Shown: positions 15,708 to 24,450, numbered from the stretch's first letter. The stretch is DNA of 28,766 nucleotides from an uncultured Lachnospiraceae bacterium (GCA_910585765.1 CAJUES010000006.1:1-28766), one strand, 5' to 3'. A program made the numbers and translations. Notes: a model not told the origin generated them from the sequence alone.

Positions 15708-16382
15708 TTATTTTGCCCCGTACTGGGCGTAGTACGCGTCGATCGCTTCCTTCATCTTATCGTCGATGAGCACCCTGCCATTGTACACCTTGTTGTGCAG
15801 ATGTTCCACAACCTCTTCCATCGTGACGATCGCACCCGTCTCGATGCCGTAGATCTCGCGTATCTCCGCGAGTGCATTCTGCTGTGCCCTGCCGCGCTCC
15901 TGCCTGTTCAGGCTCACCATCAATCCCACGACATCCACATTTGCCTGCGCCCTCAGAATGGGGAAAGTCTCCTCGATCGACTTGCCGGAGGTCGTGACAT
16001 CCTCTATGATGACTACCCTGTCCCCATCGTGTAAGTCACTTCCGAGAAGGATCCCCACATCGCCGTGATCCTTCACCTCTTTTCTGTTGGAACAGTATCG
16101 GATCTCCTTGCCGTACAGCTGGCTGAAAGCGATCGTCGTCGCCACGGAAAGCGGGATCCCCTTGTACGCCGGTCCAAAGAGCACGTCAAAATCCGAGCCG
16201 TAGTTGTCATAGATCGCCTTTGCGTAGTACTCCCCGAGCTTTCTGAGCTGTGAGCCTGTGACATACGCCCCCGCATTCATAAAAAACGGGGACTTTCTTC
16301 CGCTCTTCAACGTAAACTCGCCGAATTTCAGCACATTGCTGTCAACCATAAACTCGATAAATTCCTTCTTGTATTGTTCCAT
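15708..16382 (-). CDS. pyrE: Orotate phosphoribosyltransferase
   Basis: Joins orotate to PRPP to form OMP. The 224-residue protein has the substrate-binding FTLKSGRKSPFF segment (23-34), GPAYKGIPL (70-78) and the PRPP loop VVIIEDVTTSGKS (123-135). The ATG giving MEQYKKEF is preferred, with AGAGGGG just upstream; a GTG 18 bp earlier is also in frame. It follows pyrF by 36 bp, so the last two steps of UMP synthesis are encoded side by side, without pyrK, pyrD or pyrB nearby. Confidence 0.96.
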   Translation of the reverse strand: MEQYKKEFIEFMVDSNVLKFGEFTLKSGRKSPFFMNAGAYVTGSQLRKLGEYYAKAIYDNYGSDFDVLFGPAYKGIPLSVATTIAFSQLYGKEIRYCSNRKEVKDHGDVGILLGSDLHDGDRVVIIEDVTTSGKSIEETFPILRAQANVDVVGLMVSLNRQERGRAQQNALAEIREIYGIETGAIVTMEEVVEHLHNKVYNGRVLIDDKMKEAIDAYYAQYGAK

Positions 16383-16418
16383 ATTCCCCTCTACCTCCAC
16401 ATTTTTATCCGCAGTCCG

Positions 16419-17408
16419 CTACCTACCGACACTCGCAAATGCCTGGTCTATATCCGTGATCATATCGATCACAGCCTGTCTGGAAGCATCCGCAAAGCCT
16501 TCCGGACCAAACTTACCGTATCTTCCGCTCTGGTACGCCGCGATGATCCCCCTCGAAGAGTTGACGATCGCACCGAGCCGGTTCTCGTCAAAAAAGTGTA
16601 TCAGATCTTTTCCGGTGCCGCCCTGTGCGCCGTACCCCGGCACCAGGATAAAGGACTTTGGCATCACCCTGCGGAGCACGCTGCCCTGTTCCGGATATGT
16701 GGCGCCCACCACTGCGCCGATATAGCTGTAGCCGTTCTCTCCCATGAGCTGCTCGCTCCACTCGGCAACCTTTTCGCCGACCACCTCGTAGAGCGGCTTG
16801 TCCGGGGACGAGATACCTCCCGCGTCCTCACCCGCTGTCCCCGCAGTGACACCCGTCCGCAGCAATCGGTCCTGAAACTCGCCGCTGCTCGGGTTGGACG
16901 TCTTGACAAGAATGAAGATCCCCCGCTTTTCCTCCCTGCACACGTCGATGAACGGCTGGACACCATCGGAACCCAGATACGGATTGACCGTCACGAAATC
17001 CTCTTCAAAGCCAGCACACAGACTGCTGCCCACCTGCACCCTGCCAAGATGCGCCGCCGCGTATGCAGCCGAGGTCGAACCGATATCGCCCCTCTTGACA
17101 TCACCGATCACCACAAGACCCTTTTCCCTGCAGTAATCGACCGTCCTCTTGAACGCTGCCAGACCCGGTATGCCGAACTGCTCGTACATGGCGATCTGCG
17201 GCTTGACTGCCGGGATCAGATCGCACGTACTGTCCACGATCGCCTTGTTAAACTGCCAGACCGCCTCCGCTGCGCCCTCCAGGGTCTCGCCCATCTCGTC
17301 GAAAGCCGCCTTCCTGATATGGTCAGGCACAAACTTCATCGTCGGGTCGAGCCCCACCACGACAGGCGCCCCTGTTTTCTGAATCTTCTGTATCAGCTTA
17401 TCAATCAT
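16419..17408 (-). CDS. pyrF: Orotidine-5'-phosphate decarboxylase, long (type 2) form
   Basis: Decarboxylates OMP to UMP. The 329-residue length and the GDVKRGDIGSTSAAY motif (102-116), with Asp103, Lys105 and Asp108 as the catalytic triad, identify the longer type 2 family. Other signatures are VGLDPTM (18-24), AVKPQIAMYEQFG (67-79) and LVPGYGAQGG near the C-terminus for the phosphate. GGAGG lies 6 bases before the ATG. The gene begins 18 bp after the nrdD stop, so it is very likely expressed from the nrdD promoter. Confidence 0.97.
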   Translation of the reverse strand: MIDKLIQKIQKTGAPVVVGLDPTMKFVPDHIRKAAFDEMGETLEGAAEAVWQFNKAIVDSTCDLIPAVKPQIAMYEQFGIPGLAAFKRTVDYCREKGLVVIGDVKRGDIGSTSAAYAAAHLGRVQVGSSLCAGFEEDFVTVNPYLGSDGVQPFIDVCREEKRGIFILVKTSNPSSGEFQDRLLRTGVTAGTAGEDAGGISSPDKPLYEVVGEKVAEWSEQLMGENGYSYIGAVVGATYPEQGSVLRRVMPKSFILVPGYGAQGGTGKDLIHFFDENRLGAIVNSSRGIIAAYQSGRYGKFGPEGFADASRQAVIDMITDIDQAFASVGR

Positions 17409-17426
17409 CTGCTACCTCCATGCTCT

Positions 17427-19805
17427 CTACACCACTTTATTCTGCTGCAACAATTCAGCGTACTTCCTTATATTAGATAGATTAACATATTTCTGCTGTG
17501 ATTGTCCAGCAACAATTACAAGAGTTGGTGCCTGCCGCACGCCGTACTTGACCGCAAGTTCCATATTTTCCTCCGCATCGACCACCGTGTAGTCCACATT
17601 CTGCAGATATTTCTTTGCCAGGCTGCAGTTCGGACAGGTCTTGGTCGTGAACAGGTACGTATCGCTCTTTCCCGCGGCTGCCGGTGTCTGATCCGCCTGC
17701 TTGATCGCGCCGATCCGGCTGATCGTGCCGATCCGGCTGCCCATCCTGTACTCCGTGCGGTTCTGGTACTCCTGCAGCTTTCCGTCATTCCAGTTCTGCA
17801 CCGGTCTGTAGTAGCCTGTGATGCGGCTGTAGATCTCCGTGGCCCGGCCGCACTTCGGACACGCTTTCTGCTCGCCTGTCAGATAGCCGTGCTCGCTGCA
17901 TACAGAGTAGGTCGGTGACATGGTGTAGTACGGGAGTTTGTAGTTTTCGGCGATCGTGCGCACCAGGTTTGCGGCAGCTTTCCAGTCCGGGAGCTTCTCC
18001 CCGAGAAAGGCGTGGAACACCGTTCCCGACGTATAAAGTGTCTGCAGCTCGTCCTGTATGTCGAGCGCGTCAAAGATATCCGTCGTGAAGTCGACCGGCA
18101 GATGTGACGAATTCGTATAGTACGGCTGGTCACCCTCGTGTCCCGCCGTGATGATATCGCTCCACTTCTCCCTGTCGTGCTTTGCAAGCCTGTAGGTCGT
18201 GCTCTCCGCCGGCGTCGCCTCGAGATTGTACAGATCGCCGTACTGTTCCTGGTAGTCGGACAGCCTCTCCCGCATATGGTTCAGGACATCCTTTGCAAAC
18301 TGCTGCGTCCTTTTGTGGGTGAGATCCGCCCTGAGCCACTTCGCGTTGAGCCCCGCCTCGTTCATGCCGATCAGTCCGATCGTCGAGAAGTGGTTGTCAA
18401 ACCTGCCGAGATAGCGCTTTGTGTACGGGTACAGTCCTTCATCCAGAAGCTTTGAGATCACATTGCGCTTGATCTTGAGCGAGCGGGCACTGATGTCCAT
18501 CAGCCGGTCGAGCCGCCTGTAAAAATCGCTCTCGTCCGATGCCAGATACGCGATGCGCGGCAGATTGACCGTGACGACACCCACGCTTCCCGTGCTCTCT
18601 CCCGCCCCAAAGAAACCACCCGTTTTTTTGCGCAGCTCCCGCAGGTCAAGACGCAGCCTGCAGCACATGCTGCGGACATCGGAAGGCTCCATGTCAGAAT
18701 TGATATAATTCGAGAAATAGGGCGTCCCATACTTCGCCGTCATTTCAAATAGCAGTTGGTTGTTTTCTGTGTCCGACCAGTCGAAATCACGTGTTATCGA
18801 ATATGTCGGGATCGGATACTGAAATCCCCTGCCGTTGGCGTCCCCCTCGATCATCGTCTCGATGAACGCCTTGTTCACCATGTCCATCTCCGCCCTGCAG
18901 TCACCGTAGGTGAAATCCATCTCCACCCCGCCCACGATCGCCGGGAGAGCTGCAAGATCAGCCGGGACAGTCCAGTCCAGTGTGATATTGCTGAACGGCG
19001 CCTGTGTTCCCCAGCGGCTCGGTGTATTGACTCCGTATATGAATCCCTCGATGCATTTTTTCACTTCAGGATAAGAGAGCGCATCCGCCTTCACGAAGGG
19101 CGCGAGGTAGGTGTCAAAGGAAGAGAACGCCTGTGCACCCGCCCACTCGTTCTGCATGATGCCGAGGAAATTCACCATCTGGTTGCAGAGCACGGACAAG
19201 TGTTTTGCCGGAGCTGACGTGATCTTGCCCGTGATGCCCCCAAGCCCCTCCCGGATCAGCTGCTTTAACGACCAGCCGGCACAGTAGCCCGTGAGCATGG
19301 ACAGATCATGGATATGAATGTCTGCATCCCTGTGTGCGCTTGCGATCTCCTCGTCATAGATCTCGGAAAGCCAGTAGTTTGCCGTCACTGCCCCCGAATT
19401 TGACAGGATCAGCCCGCCGACTGAGTACGTGACTGTCGAGTTCTCCTTGACGCGCCAATCCTCTATCTTCACATAGCTGTCCACGACATCCTTGTAGTCG
19501 AGGATCGTGGACCGCATGTTGCGCATTTTCTCCCGCTGCTTTCTGTAGAGGATGAACGCCTTCGCCGCCTTTGTGTAGCCGGCCTGCTCGAGAACCATCT
19601 CCGCGCTGTCCTGGATGTCCTCCACATGGACCCTGCCATCCTTCACTTTTGACTGGATATCCGCTGACACCCGCAGTGCGATCAGATTGATGATATCCTG
19701 GTCAAACTGCATCTGTGTCGCGTCAAATGCCTTGATGACCGCACCTGCGATCTTGTCCAGACAGAACACGGCATCACTGCCATCCCGCTTAATAACTGAA
19801 AACAT
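17427..19805 (-). CDS. nrdD: Anaerobic ribonucleoside-triphosphate reductase with fused redoxin domain
   Basis: The class III enzyme that makes deoxynucleotides without oxygen. The 792-residue protein has an N-terminal ATP-cone (1-95) for allosteric control, the ten-stranded barrel with candidate active-site cysteines (Cys381-Cys382 in SMCCRLRLD), a zinc site (Cys636, His639, Cys649, Cys652), and the glycyl-radical loop SRITGYYRPVQNWNDGK with Gly664. After a short linker, residues about 715-792 form a glutaredoxin/thioredoxin-like domain with redox motif CPNC (724-727) and a cis-proline site QAPT (759-762). The redoxin may be the built-in electron donor; other class III enzymes use formate or a separate redoxin. 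The activase gene nrdG, often adjacent, is not in the window. AGGAG lies 9 bases before the ATG. The gene is preceded by a good promoter and NrdR boxes. Confidence 0.95.
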   Translation of the reverse strand: MFSVIKRDGSDAVFCLDKIAGAVIKAFDATQMQFDQDIINLIALRVSADIQSKVKDGRVHVEDIQDSAEMVLEQAGYTKAAKAFILYRKQREKMRNMRSTILDYKDVVDSYVKIEDWRVKENSTVTYSVGGLILSNSGAVTANYWLSEIYDEEIASAHRDADIHIHDLSMLTGYCAGWSLKQLIREGLGGITGKITSAPAKHLSVLCNQMVNFLGIMQNEWAGAQAFSSFDTYLAPFVKADALSYPEVKKCIEGFIYGVNTPSRWGTQAPFSNITLDWTVPADLAALPAIVGGVEMDFTYGDCRAEMDMVNKAFIETMIEGDANGRGFQYPIPTYSITRDFDWSDTENNQLLFEMTAKYGTPYFSNYINSDMEPSDVRSMCCRLRLDLRELRKKTGGFFGAGESTGSVGVVTVNLPRIAYLASDESDFYRRLDRLMDISARSLKIKRNVISKLLDEGLYPYTKRYLGRFDNHFSTIGLIGMNEAGLNAKWLRADLTHKRTQQFAKDVLNHMRERLSDYQEQYGDLYNLEATPAESTTYRLAKHDREKWSDIITAGHEGDQPYYTNSSHLPVDFTTDIFDALDIQDELQTLYTSGTVFHAFLGEKLPDWKAAANLVRTIAENYKLPYYTMSPTYSVCSEHGYLTGEQKACPKCGRATEIYSRITGYYRPVQNWNDGKLQEYQNRTEYRMGSRIGTISRIGAIKQADQTPAAAGKSDTYLFTTKTCPNCSLAKKYLQNVDYTVVDAEENMELAVKYGVRQAPTLVIVAGQSQQKYVNLSNIRKYAELLQQNKVV

Positions 19806-19840
19806 TTCACATACTCCTTCGCTTGATTCATTTTTAGATA

Positions 19841-19869
19841 ATCTTATCAGATAGAAAAAGCGAAGTCAA
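19841..19869 (-). promoter_or_regulatory. Sigma-A promoter of nrdD
   Basis: On the minus strand TTGACT (19864-19869) and TAAGAT (19841-19846) are separated by exactly 17 bases. The nrdD ATG is about 35 bases from the -10 element. The pair of NrdR boxes lies just upstream of the -35. Confidence 0.8.
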
Positions 19870-19876
19870 TCGAACA

Positions 19877-19924
19877 CTACTAAATATCATGTATTCGTAT
19901 ACCAGCAAATACAATATCTAGTGT
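19877..19924 (-). promoter_or_regulatory. Paired NrdR boxes upstream of nrdD
   Basis: The distal box at 19909-19924 reads ACACTAGATATTGTAT on the minus strand, 14 of 16 matches to the NrdR consensus ACACwATATATwGTGT. A weaker box at 19877-19892 (ACATGATATTTAGTAG, about 11 of 16) follows after exactly 16 bases, giving the three-turn spacing typical of NrdR sites. NrdR is the ATP/dATP-responsive repressor of ribonucleotide reductase genes. Confidence 0.72.
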
Positions 19925-19930
19925 TTTTAT

Positions 19931-19959
19931 GACCTGCGTGTTCTTATTCGTGACAGGTC
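19931..19959 (-). terminator. Weak stem-loop around the stop of the TPR gene
   Basis: GACCTG (19931-19936 and its complement at 19954-19959) can form a 6-bp stem with the TAA stop inside a 17-base loop. The RNA that follows is A-rich rather than U-rich, so it may not terminate transcription. Confidence 0.3.
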
Positions 19960-21212
19960 TTTAGAAACTCGTTCTCCCTTTTTGCCTGCGCATCGTCCGG
20001 GTAGGTCTGGAGGTACTCCTGCATCATCGCCTTTGCCTGCTCGAAATTGCCGGTGTACTCGTTGGCGACGATCAGGTTGAACTTCAATTCCTGCAGATAG
20101 TCCGAGGCGCCCATCGCAACCCCGCTCTCAAACACCGCCAGCGCCTCATCGTACTTCTGCTGGTTCATCAGACAGACCCCGAGGCTGTTGTAGATCGCCG
20201 CATTCGGCTCATGGGATTCGAGATACTTCTGATACACCACTGCCGCATAGTTCATGTCGCCGAGCTTCTCGTAGGTCTGCCCCAGGATCTGCAGACGCTG
20301 CACGTCATCCTCGTTCACATAGGAATCCAGATAGATGCGGGCGTTCTCGTAGTCCTCGAGATAATAGCAGATGACTCCCTTCTCCCCGTTATCGAGGCTC
20401 TTCTCCCTCTTCTTCATGAATTCTTCCAGGTACTTCCTCCCCTGCTCCGTGTAGCCTGCAGCCTGCATCTCCACAAAGGCATCTGTCACGAGCTCAACGT
20501 CGTCGGAGCCGAGCGCGAATGCCTTCTCGAAATCCAGCACCGCCTCATCGTACCGGTTCTGCCGAAGGATCGCGCACGCGCGCAGATAATAGGCGTCCTT
20601 CTCCTTCTTTTTCAGCCCGATGATCGCAGAGTAGATCTTCTCCGCGTCGGCGTATTTTCCCTGTTTCATGTAGGCGGACGCCAGATAATAGTTGGTATCG
20701 TACACCAGCGCTGTCGCCGTTCCCTCCGCATTCCTGACCGAGTTGAGGAAGGCTGTCTCCGCATCCGCGTAATCGCCAAGTCCCATGTAGGCGATCCCAA
20801 GCCCTCTGTAGGCGAGCTCCTTGTCCTCATTATTCAGGAGCGCTGTCTCAAAGTTCTCGACCGCCCCCTGAAAGTTGTACTGCTCCACCAGCTCCATGCC
20901 CGCAAGCACGTTCGTGTTCTTTGTGTTCTTCGCGCTTTTTGTGCTCTTCGTGTCCTCCGTGCCCGCTGAACTGGCCATGTCGTTTATGCGATCCGGATCG
21001 GCTGTGGTATCTGCAGTATCTGTAGTATCTGCAGTATCTGCAGTATCTGTACTCTCCGTAGTTTCTGTATCGCCAGCACTCTCCGTGCTCTTTGTGCTGT
21101 CCGGTTTCTTTGTATCTTCCGGTTTCTTCCCGCAGCTGCACATCGTCAGAACCATTCCGAGCACAGCAATGCCAACCCTTGCCGACTGCATTATTTTTTG
21201 TCTTTGTATCAT
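19944..21212 (-). CDS. TPR-repeat lipoprotein
   Basis: A 422-residue protein. The N-terminus has a hydrophobic export segment (10-24) followed by MCSCGKK; Cys25 or Cys27 would be lipidated after cleavage, so the protein is probably anchored outside the cell. Residues about 34-100 are a Thr/Asp/Ser/Ala/Lys-rich linker containing DTADTADTTDTADTT-type repeats. From about residue 104 to the end there are about eight tetratricopeptide repeats (for example AYRGLGIAYMGLGDYADAETAF, AIYNSLGVCLMNQQKYDEALAVF), which act as protein-binding scaffolds. The ATG has no good ribosome site close by; GGGAG is about 17 bases away. It follows the glycosyltransferase gene by 75 bp and no separate promoter is visible. 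Confidence 0.88.
   Translation of the reverse strand: MIQRQKIMQSARVGIAVLGMVLTMCSCGKKPEDTKKPDSTKSTESAGDTETTESTDTADTADTTDTADTTADPDRINDMASSAGTEDTKSTKSAKNTKNTNVLAGMELVEQYNFQGAVENFETALLNNEDKELAYRGLGIAYMGLGDYADAETAFLNSVRNAEGTATALVYDTNYYLASAYMKQGKYADAEKIYSAIIGLKKKEKDAYYLRACAILRQNRYDEAVLDFEKAFALGSDDVELVTDAFVEMQAAGYTEQGRKYLEEFMKKREKSLDNGEKGVICYYLEDYENARIYLDSYVNEDDVQRLQILGQTYEKLGDMNYAAVVYQKYLESHEPNAAIYNSLGVCLMNQQKYDEALAVFESGVAMGASDYLQELKFNLIVANEYTGNFEQAKAMMQEYLQTYPDDAQAKRENEFLKTCHE
21007..21069 (-). repeat. 9-bp tandem repeat in the TPR lipoprotein gene
   Basis: Seven 9-bp units of the form gtatctgYa (plus strand), five nearly identical and two decayed, encode the Asp-Thr-Ala/Thr linker. The unit length keeps the frame, so gain or loss of units changes only linker length. 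Confidence 0.9.
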
Positions 21213-21287
21213 AATGGTCTATTACAAATCTCCCTTCCAATCGCTTCCGCCATATACAGCCTTTGTGCCAGGCAGCTTCCGAGTGCC

Positions 21288-22307
21288 TCACGATGGCCGC
21301 AGTCTTGCCCTCAAGCCAAAATATCTCCTCATTTTTGCCGTGTTCCCCTCTCTGAGCAGGCGGTATTCATATCTTTTCGTCCTGGAGCGGATCCGATGCT
21401 CGTCCAGCTCGTCCAGCAGGTTTCTCAGGAGTCTGCTCTCCAGGGCTTTTGCGTATTCTGTCTCCAGGGTGCCCTTGCTGTGGCTGGCCCTCCCCGCATA
21501 CCCGCGAAAAAAGTCTGATAACAATCCAAAATAATACACCTGCATACAGTGCACGAGCCCCTCATCGTGATAGCGCTCCACCACACCCGACTGAAAATCA
21601 TACAGACCCTGGAGCATCTCAAGACATTCCTGCATGCTGTGATCTTTCATGATGTTCCCGCCCTTGTGCGGACGGTACAGGATCATCGCTTTCGTCATCA
21701 GATAGCTCTCACAGTGCTCGAAGTACTCCGTCACAAAATAGTGATCGCAAAAGTCTGTGTCAGCCGGCGCATCCGCCATGAAGAAAATGTTGTTGTCCCT
21801 GATGATCCGGCTCTTGAACAGCTTCCCGCCGCAGCCGCTGAGCGCGGAGTCCGCGTACATGAGCCGCCGCGCCACGCCCTCATCCGTCGATATCACATCC
21901 GATATCGGCAGCATCTGCGCCCTGAGCTTTCCGTTCCCGCGCGCAGTGATATGGCTGAACGCCACAAAGTCGGCATACTCCTCACCGACTGCAGCCTCGA
22001 TCTGCTCCCACGCGTCCTCGCACAGCCGGTCCGCCGCGTCCAGAAACAGTATGTACCGCCCCGAAGCCGCCTCGATCCCTGTATTGCGCGCATCGCCGCC
22101 TGCGCCCTCTCTCACCGTGACAAGTCTGATGCGGTTGTCCCGCTCCGCATAGCGGCACACGACTGCGGATGTCTCGTCCGTGCCGTCGCCGCCCATCACG
22201 AGACACTCCATAGCCATGTGCTCCCGCGGGCATCTGGTGACGCTTCTGAGACAGCCCGCAATATGGCGCTGCCCGCCGCGGGCAGGTATGATCACACTCA
22301 AATCCAT
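21288..22307 (-). CDS. Family 2 glycosyltransferase
   Basis: A 339-residue protein with a GT-A fold in its first half: DLSVIIPAR (2-10), GGDGTDETSAVV (39-50) in place of the usual NDGSxD, GAGGDARNTGIEAASGRYILFLDAADRL (68-95) with DAAD (90-93) at the DxD position that binds the nucleotide-sugar and metal. The C-terminal half is unlike common GT2 tails and has no membrane helix. The acceptor cannot be told. The ATG giving MDLSVII is chosen because AGGAG lies 7 bases upstream and the fold begins there. It starts 10 bp after the histidine kinase gene and is likely cotranscribed with it. Confidence 0.88.
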   Translation of the reverse strand: MDLSVIIPARGGQRHIAGCLRSVTRCPREHMAMECLVMGGDGTDETSAVVCRYAERDNRIRLVTVREGAGGDARNTGIEAASGRYILFLDAADRLCEDAWEQIEAAVGEEYADFVAFSHITARGNGKLRAQMLPISDVISTDEGVARRLMYADSALSGCGGKLFKSRIIRDNNIFFMADAPADTDFCDHYFVTEYFEHCESYLMTKAMILYRPHKGGNIMKDHSMQECLEMLQGLYDFQSGVVERYHDEGLVHCMQVYYFGLLSDFFRGYAGRASHSKGTLETEYAKALESRLLRNLLDELDEHRIRSRTKRYEYRLLREGNTAKMRRYFGLRARLRPS

Positions 22308-22317
22308 AAACACGCTC

Positions 22318-24405
22318 CTATTCCCGATACAGGCGCTCAAGCACATTCCGTATCGTCTCCTGCAGCTCCTCGATCCTGATCGGCTTTGAAATATGCGCAT
22401 CCATGCCAGCCTCGAGCGACCGCTTATAATCCTCCGCAAATGCGTTCGCGGATAGTGCAACGATCGGTACGCACGCCAGCTTCCTGTCCTCCAGCGCACG
22501 GATCGCCTTTGTCGCCTGGTGCCCGTCCATGACAGGCATCTGGATGTCCATCAGGATCAGGTCATAGTACTGCGGTTCTGATCTGCTGACCATCTCCACG
22601 GCAACATCCCCGTCCTCCGCCGTCTCGACGATATACCCCTCATCGGTCAGCAGTTCCTGTGCGATCTCCCGGTTGATCTCATTGTCCTCGACGAGCAGGA
22701 TCCGTTTTCCCTTCAAGTCCGCCTCATCCAGCCGGAACCGCCTCTGATCCTGTATGGGCAGTTCGCCGGGCAGCCGCAGCATCAGATCCACTGTGAACTT
22801 GCTGCCCTTTCCCTCCGCGCTCTCGACCGCGACACTGCCTTCCATCAGATCCACGAGATTTTTCACGACGCTTAGCCCCAGCCCTGTACCCAGCACACCG
22901 CTTTTCGTCGTATTCCGTTCCCGCCTGAACGGCTGGAACAGCTCCCGCCTGAATGTCTCCGATATACCTCTTCCGCTGTCCTCCACGATAAACCTGAACT
23001 TTCCGTAATGGTCGAGTTTCAGATCCTCCTCCGCCACAGTCAGCGACACGCTGCCACCCGGTTCTGTGTACTTCACCGCGTTGTCGAGCAGCTGGAACAG
23101 CATTTCCTTCACCCGCAGAAGGTCCATGTAGATCACGCTGTTGTGAACCCCCGACCTGTCGATCGCAAACCGGAGTGCCTTCGCCTCCGCCTGCGGCAGT
23201 ATCATCCGCTCAAGCTCCGACAACAGCTCGTCCAGCTCGACAATGTTTTCCACCAGATACACCTTGCCCGACTCCATGCGCGTGACCTCGAGCGACTCAT
23301 TCACGATCGCGAGCAGCTGCTCGCCCGCAGCGCTGATCTGGTTCAGATAATTGTCGACCCTCGTCTCATCTGCCTTGTGTTTCCGCGCAAGCTCCGCAAA
23401 ACCGATGATCGCATTGAGCGGTGTCCTTATATCGTGTGACATGTTCTGGAGAAAGGTATTTCTCGCTATGCTGGCGGTCTGCGCCTGGTTCAGCGCGGAC
23501 TTGAGCAGATTCTGCTTCTGGACCTGCTCTGTCATGTCCTTGGTGATAGCCATCGTGATCACATCGCCTGTATAATCGTTCCTGCCGAGCAGGAACGCAT
23601 AGTGGTACAAATGCCTTCCGCCCAACGAGTCCGTGATCCAGCCGTCGTAGGTCTGCTCCAACTCCCCCCTGCCATAACACTCGATCAGGCGCCCGGCATC
23701 GACATACCTCGCGTACTCCTCCGACGCATCGGGATCCATATCCCTCATCCAGAATCTGACATAATCCGAATACTTTTCGAACCGCGGGATCCCCGCATGC
23801 TCAAAAAAATCTTTCAGCTGTCCATCCTGCATCTGTATGTACGCGGACAAAAACTCGTCCTTTGTCAGATTCACCTCAAAAAAGGAGACCGCATCGTACA
23901 GGATCGCCTTGCGGTACTGGCTTTCCCTCGCATAGGTCGCACGCAGCTCCTCGTTCACCTTCTCGAGTTCGCTCATCCGGTTTTTGAGCCGTTCCGTGCT
24001 GTCATCGATAAAGACATAAAAAATATCGCCGTACGCCTCCGTATGCACAAAGTGTCCATAATCCTCGATCCACCGGATCGATCCATCCTTCTGGATGATG
24101 CGGTACTCCACATAGTCAAAATCATAGATGCTGTTCGCGATCTGGCGCTGGATGCTCCTCTCCACCTCATCGATATCGTCGGGGTGTACCATCCCCCTGA
24201 ATGTATATCCTGTGAGCCTGCGAAACTCCTCCTTTGTATCACAGCCAAAAATCCGCAGCACGGCACTGTTGATATACAACAGCTCCTCGCCACCGCCTGC
24301 GCAGTAGATAAAAAGACCTCCCGGCATCCCCTCCAGTATCGGTTCGATGCTGGAAAGTGTACTCGCATCAAAAGTCATTCTTTTGTGATACACTTCATGC
24401 TCCAT
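22318..24405 (-). CDS. Soluble PAS hybrid histidine kinase with receiver domain
   Basis: A 695-residue signalling protein without membrane helices. Order: a PAS domain with PAC-like end (about 20-140, with YRIIQKDGSIRWIEDYGH), a short coiled coil (about 140-162), a second PAS-like region (about 163-290), HisKA with FLQNMSHDIRTPLNAIIGF (His324), HATPase with DNAVKYT (441-447), DSGRG (476-480) and GTGLGLS (506-512), then a receiver domain (568-695) with Glu573/Asp574, phospho-acceptor Asp620 in LMDIQMP and Lys674. The output partner is not encoded nearby. The ATG giving MEHEVYH is chosen for GGAGG 6 bases upstream; an ATG 51 bp earlier lacks a site. It heads a likely unit with the glycosyltransferase and the TPR lipoprotein. 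Confidence 0.94.
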   Translation of the reverse strand: MEHEVYHKRMTFDASTLSSIEPILEGMPGGLFIYCAGGGEELLYINSAVLRIFGCDTKEEFRRLTGYTFRGMVHPDDIDEVERSIQRQIANSIYDFDYVEYRIIQKDGSIRWIEDYGHFVHTEAYGDIFYVFIDDSTERLKNRMSELEKVNEELRATYARESQYRKAILYDAVSFFEVNLTKDEFLSAYIQMQDGQLKDFFEHAGIPRFEKYSDYVRFWMRDMDPDASEEYARYVDAGRLIECYGRGELEQTYDGWITDSLGGRHLYHYAFLLGRNDYTGDVITMAITKDMTEQVQKQNLLKSALNQAQTASIARNTFLQNMSHDIRTPLNAIIGFAELARKHKADETRVDNYLNQISAAGEQLLAIVNESLEVTRMESGKVYLVENIVELDELLSELERMILPQAEAKALRFAIDRSGVHNSVIYMDLLRVKEMLFQLLDNAVKYTEPGGSVSLTVAEEDLKLDHYGKFRFIVEDSGRGISETFRRELFQPFRRERNTTKSGVLGTGLGLSVVKNLVDLMEGSVAVESAEGKGSKFTVDLMLRLPGELPIQDQRRFRLDEADLKGKRILLVEDNEINREIAQELLTDEGYIVETAEDGDVAVEMVSRSEPQYYDLILMDIQMPVMDGHQATKAIRALEDRKLACVPIVALSANAFAEDYKRSLEAGMDAHISKPIRIEELQETIRNVLERLYRE

Positions 24406-24444
24406 ATGAACCCTCCACTTCCATCCTGTCCTTTTTTCATCTTT

Positions 24445-24450
24445 ATTATA
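24445..24450 (-). promoter_or_regulatory. Promoter -10 of the hybrid kinase gene
   Basis: A perfect TATAAT (minus strand) lies about 40 bases before the ATG. No strong -35 is seen; a T-run lies about 15-17 bases upstream, and an upstream TGG just before the A/T-rich element may help. Confidence 0.5.

Noticed and set aside
15697..15712. Terminator after pyrE
   Set aside because: Only a 4-bp GCGC stem with no U-run follows the stop.
21007..21069. CRISPR-like short repeats
   Set aside because: The 9-bp units are contiguous without spacers and encode a protein linker in frame.
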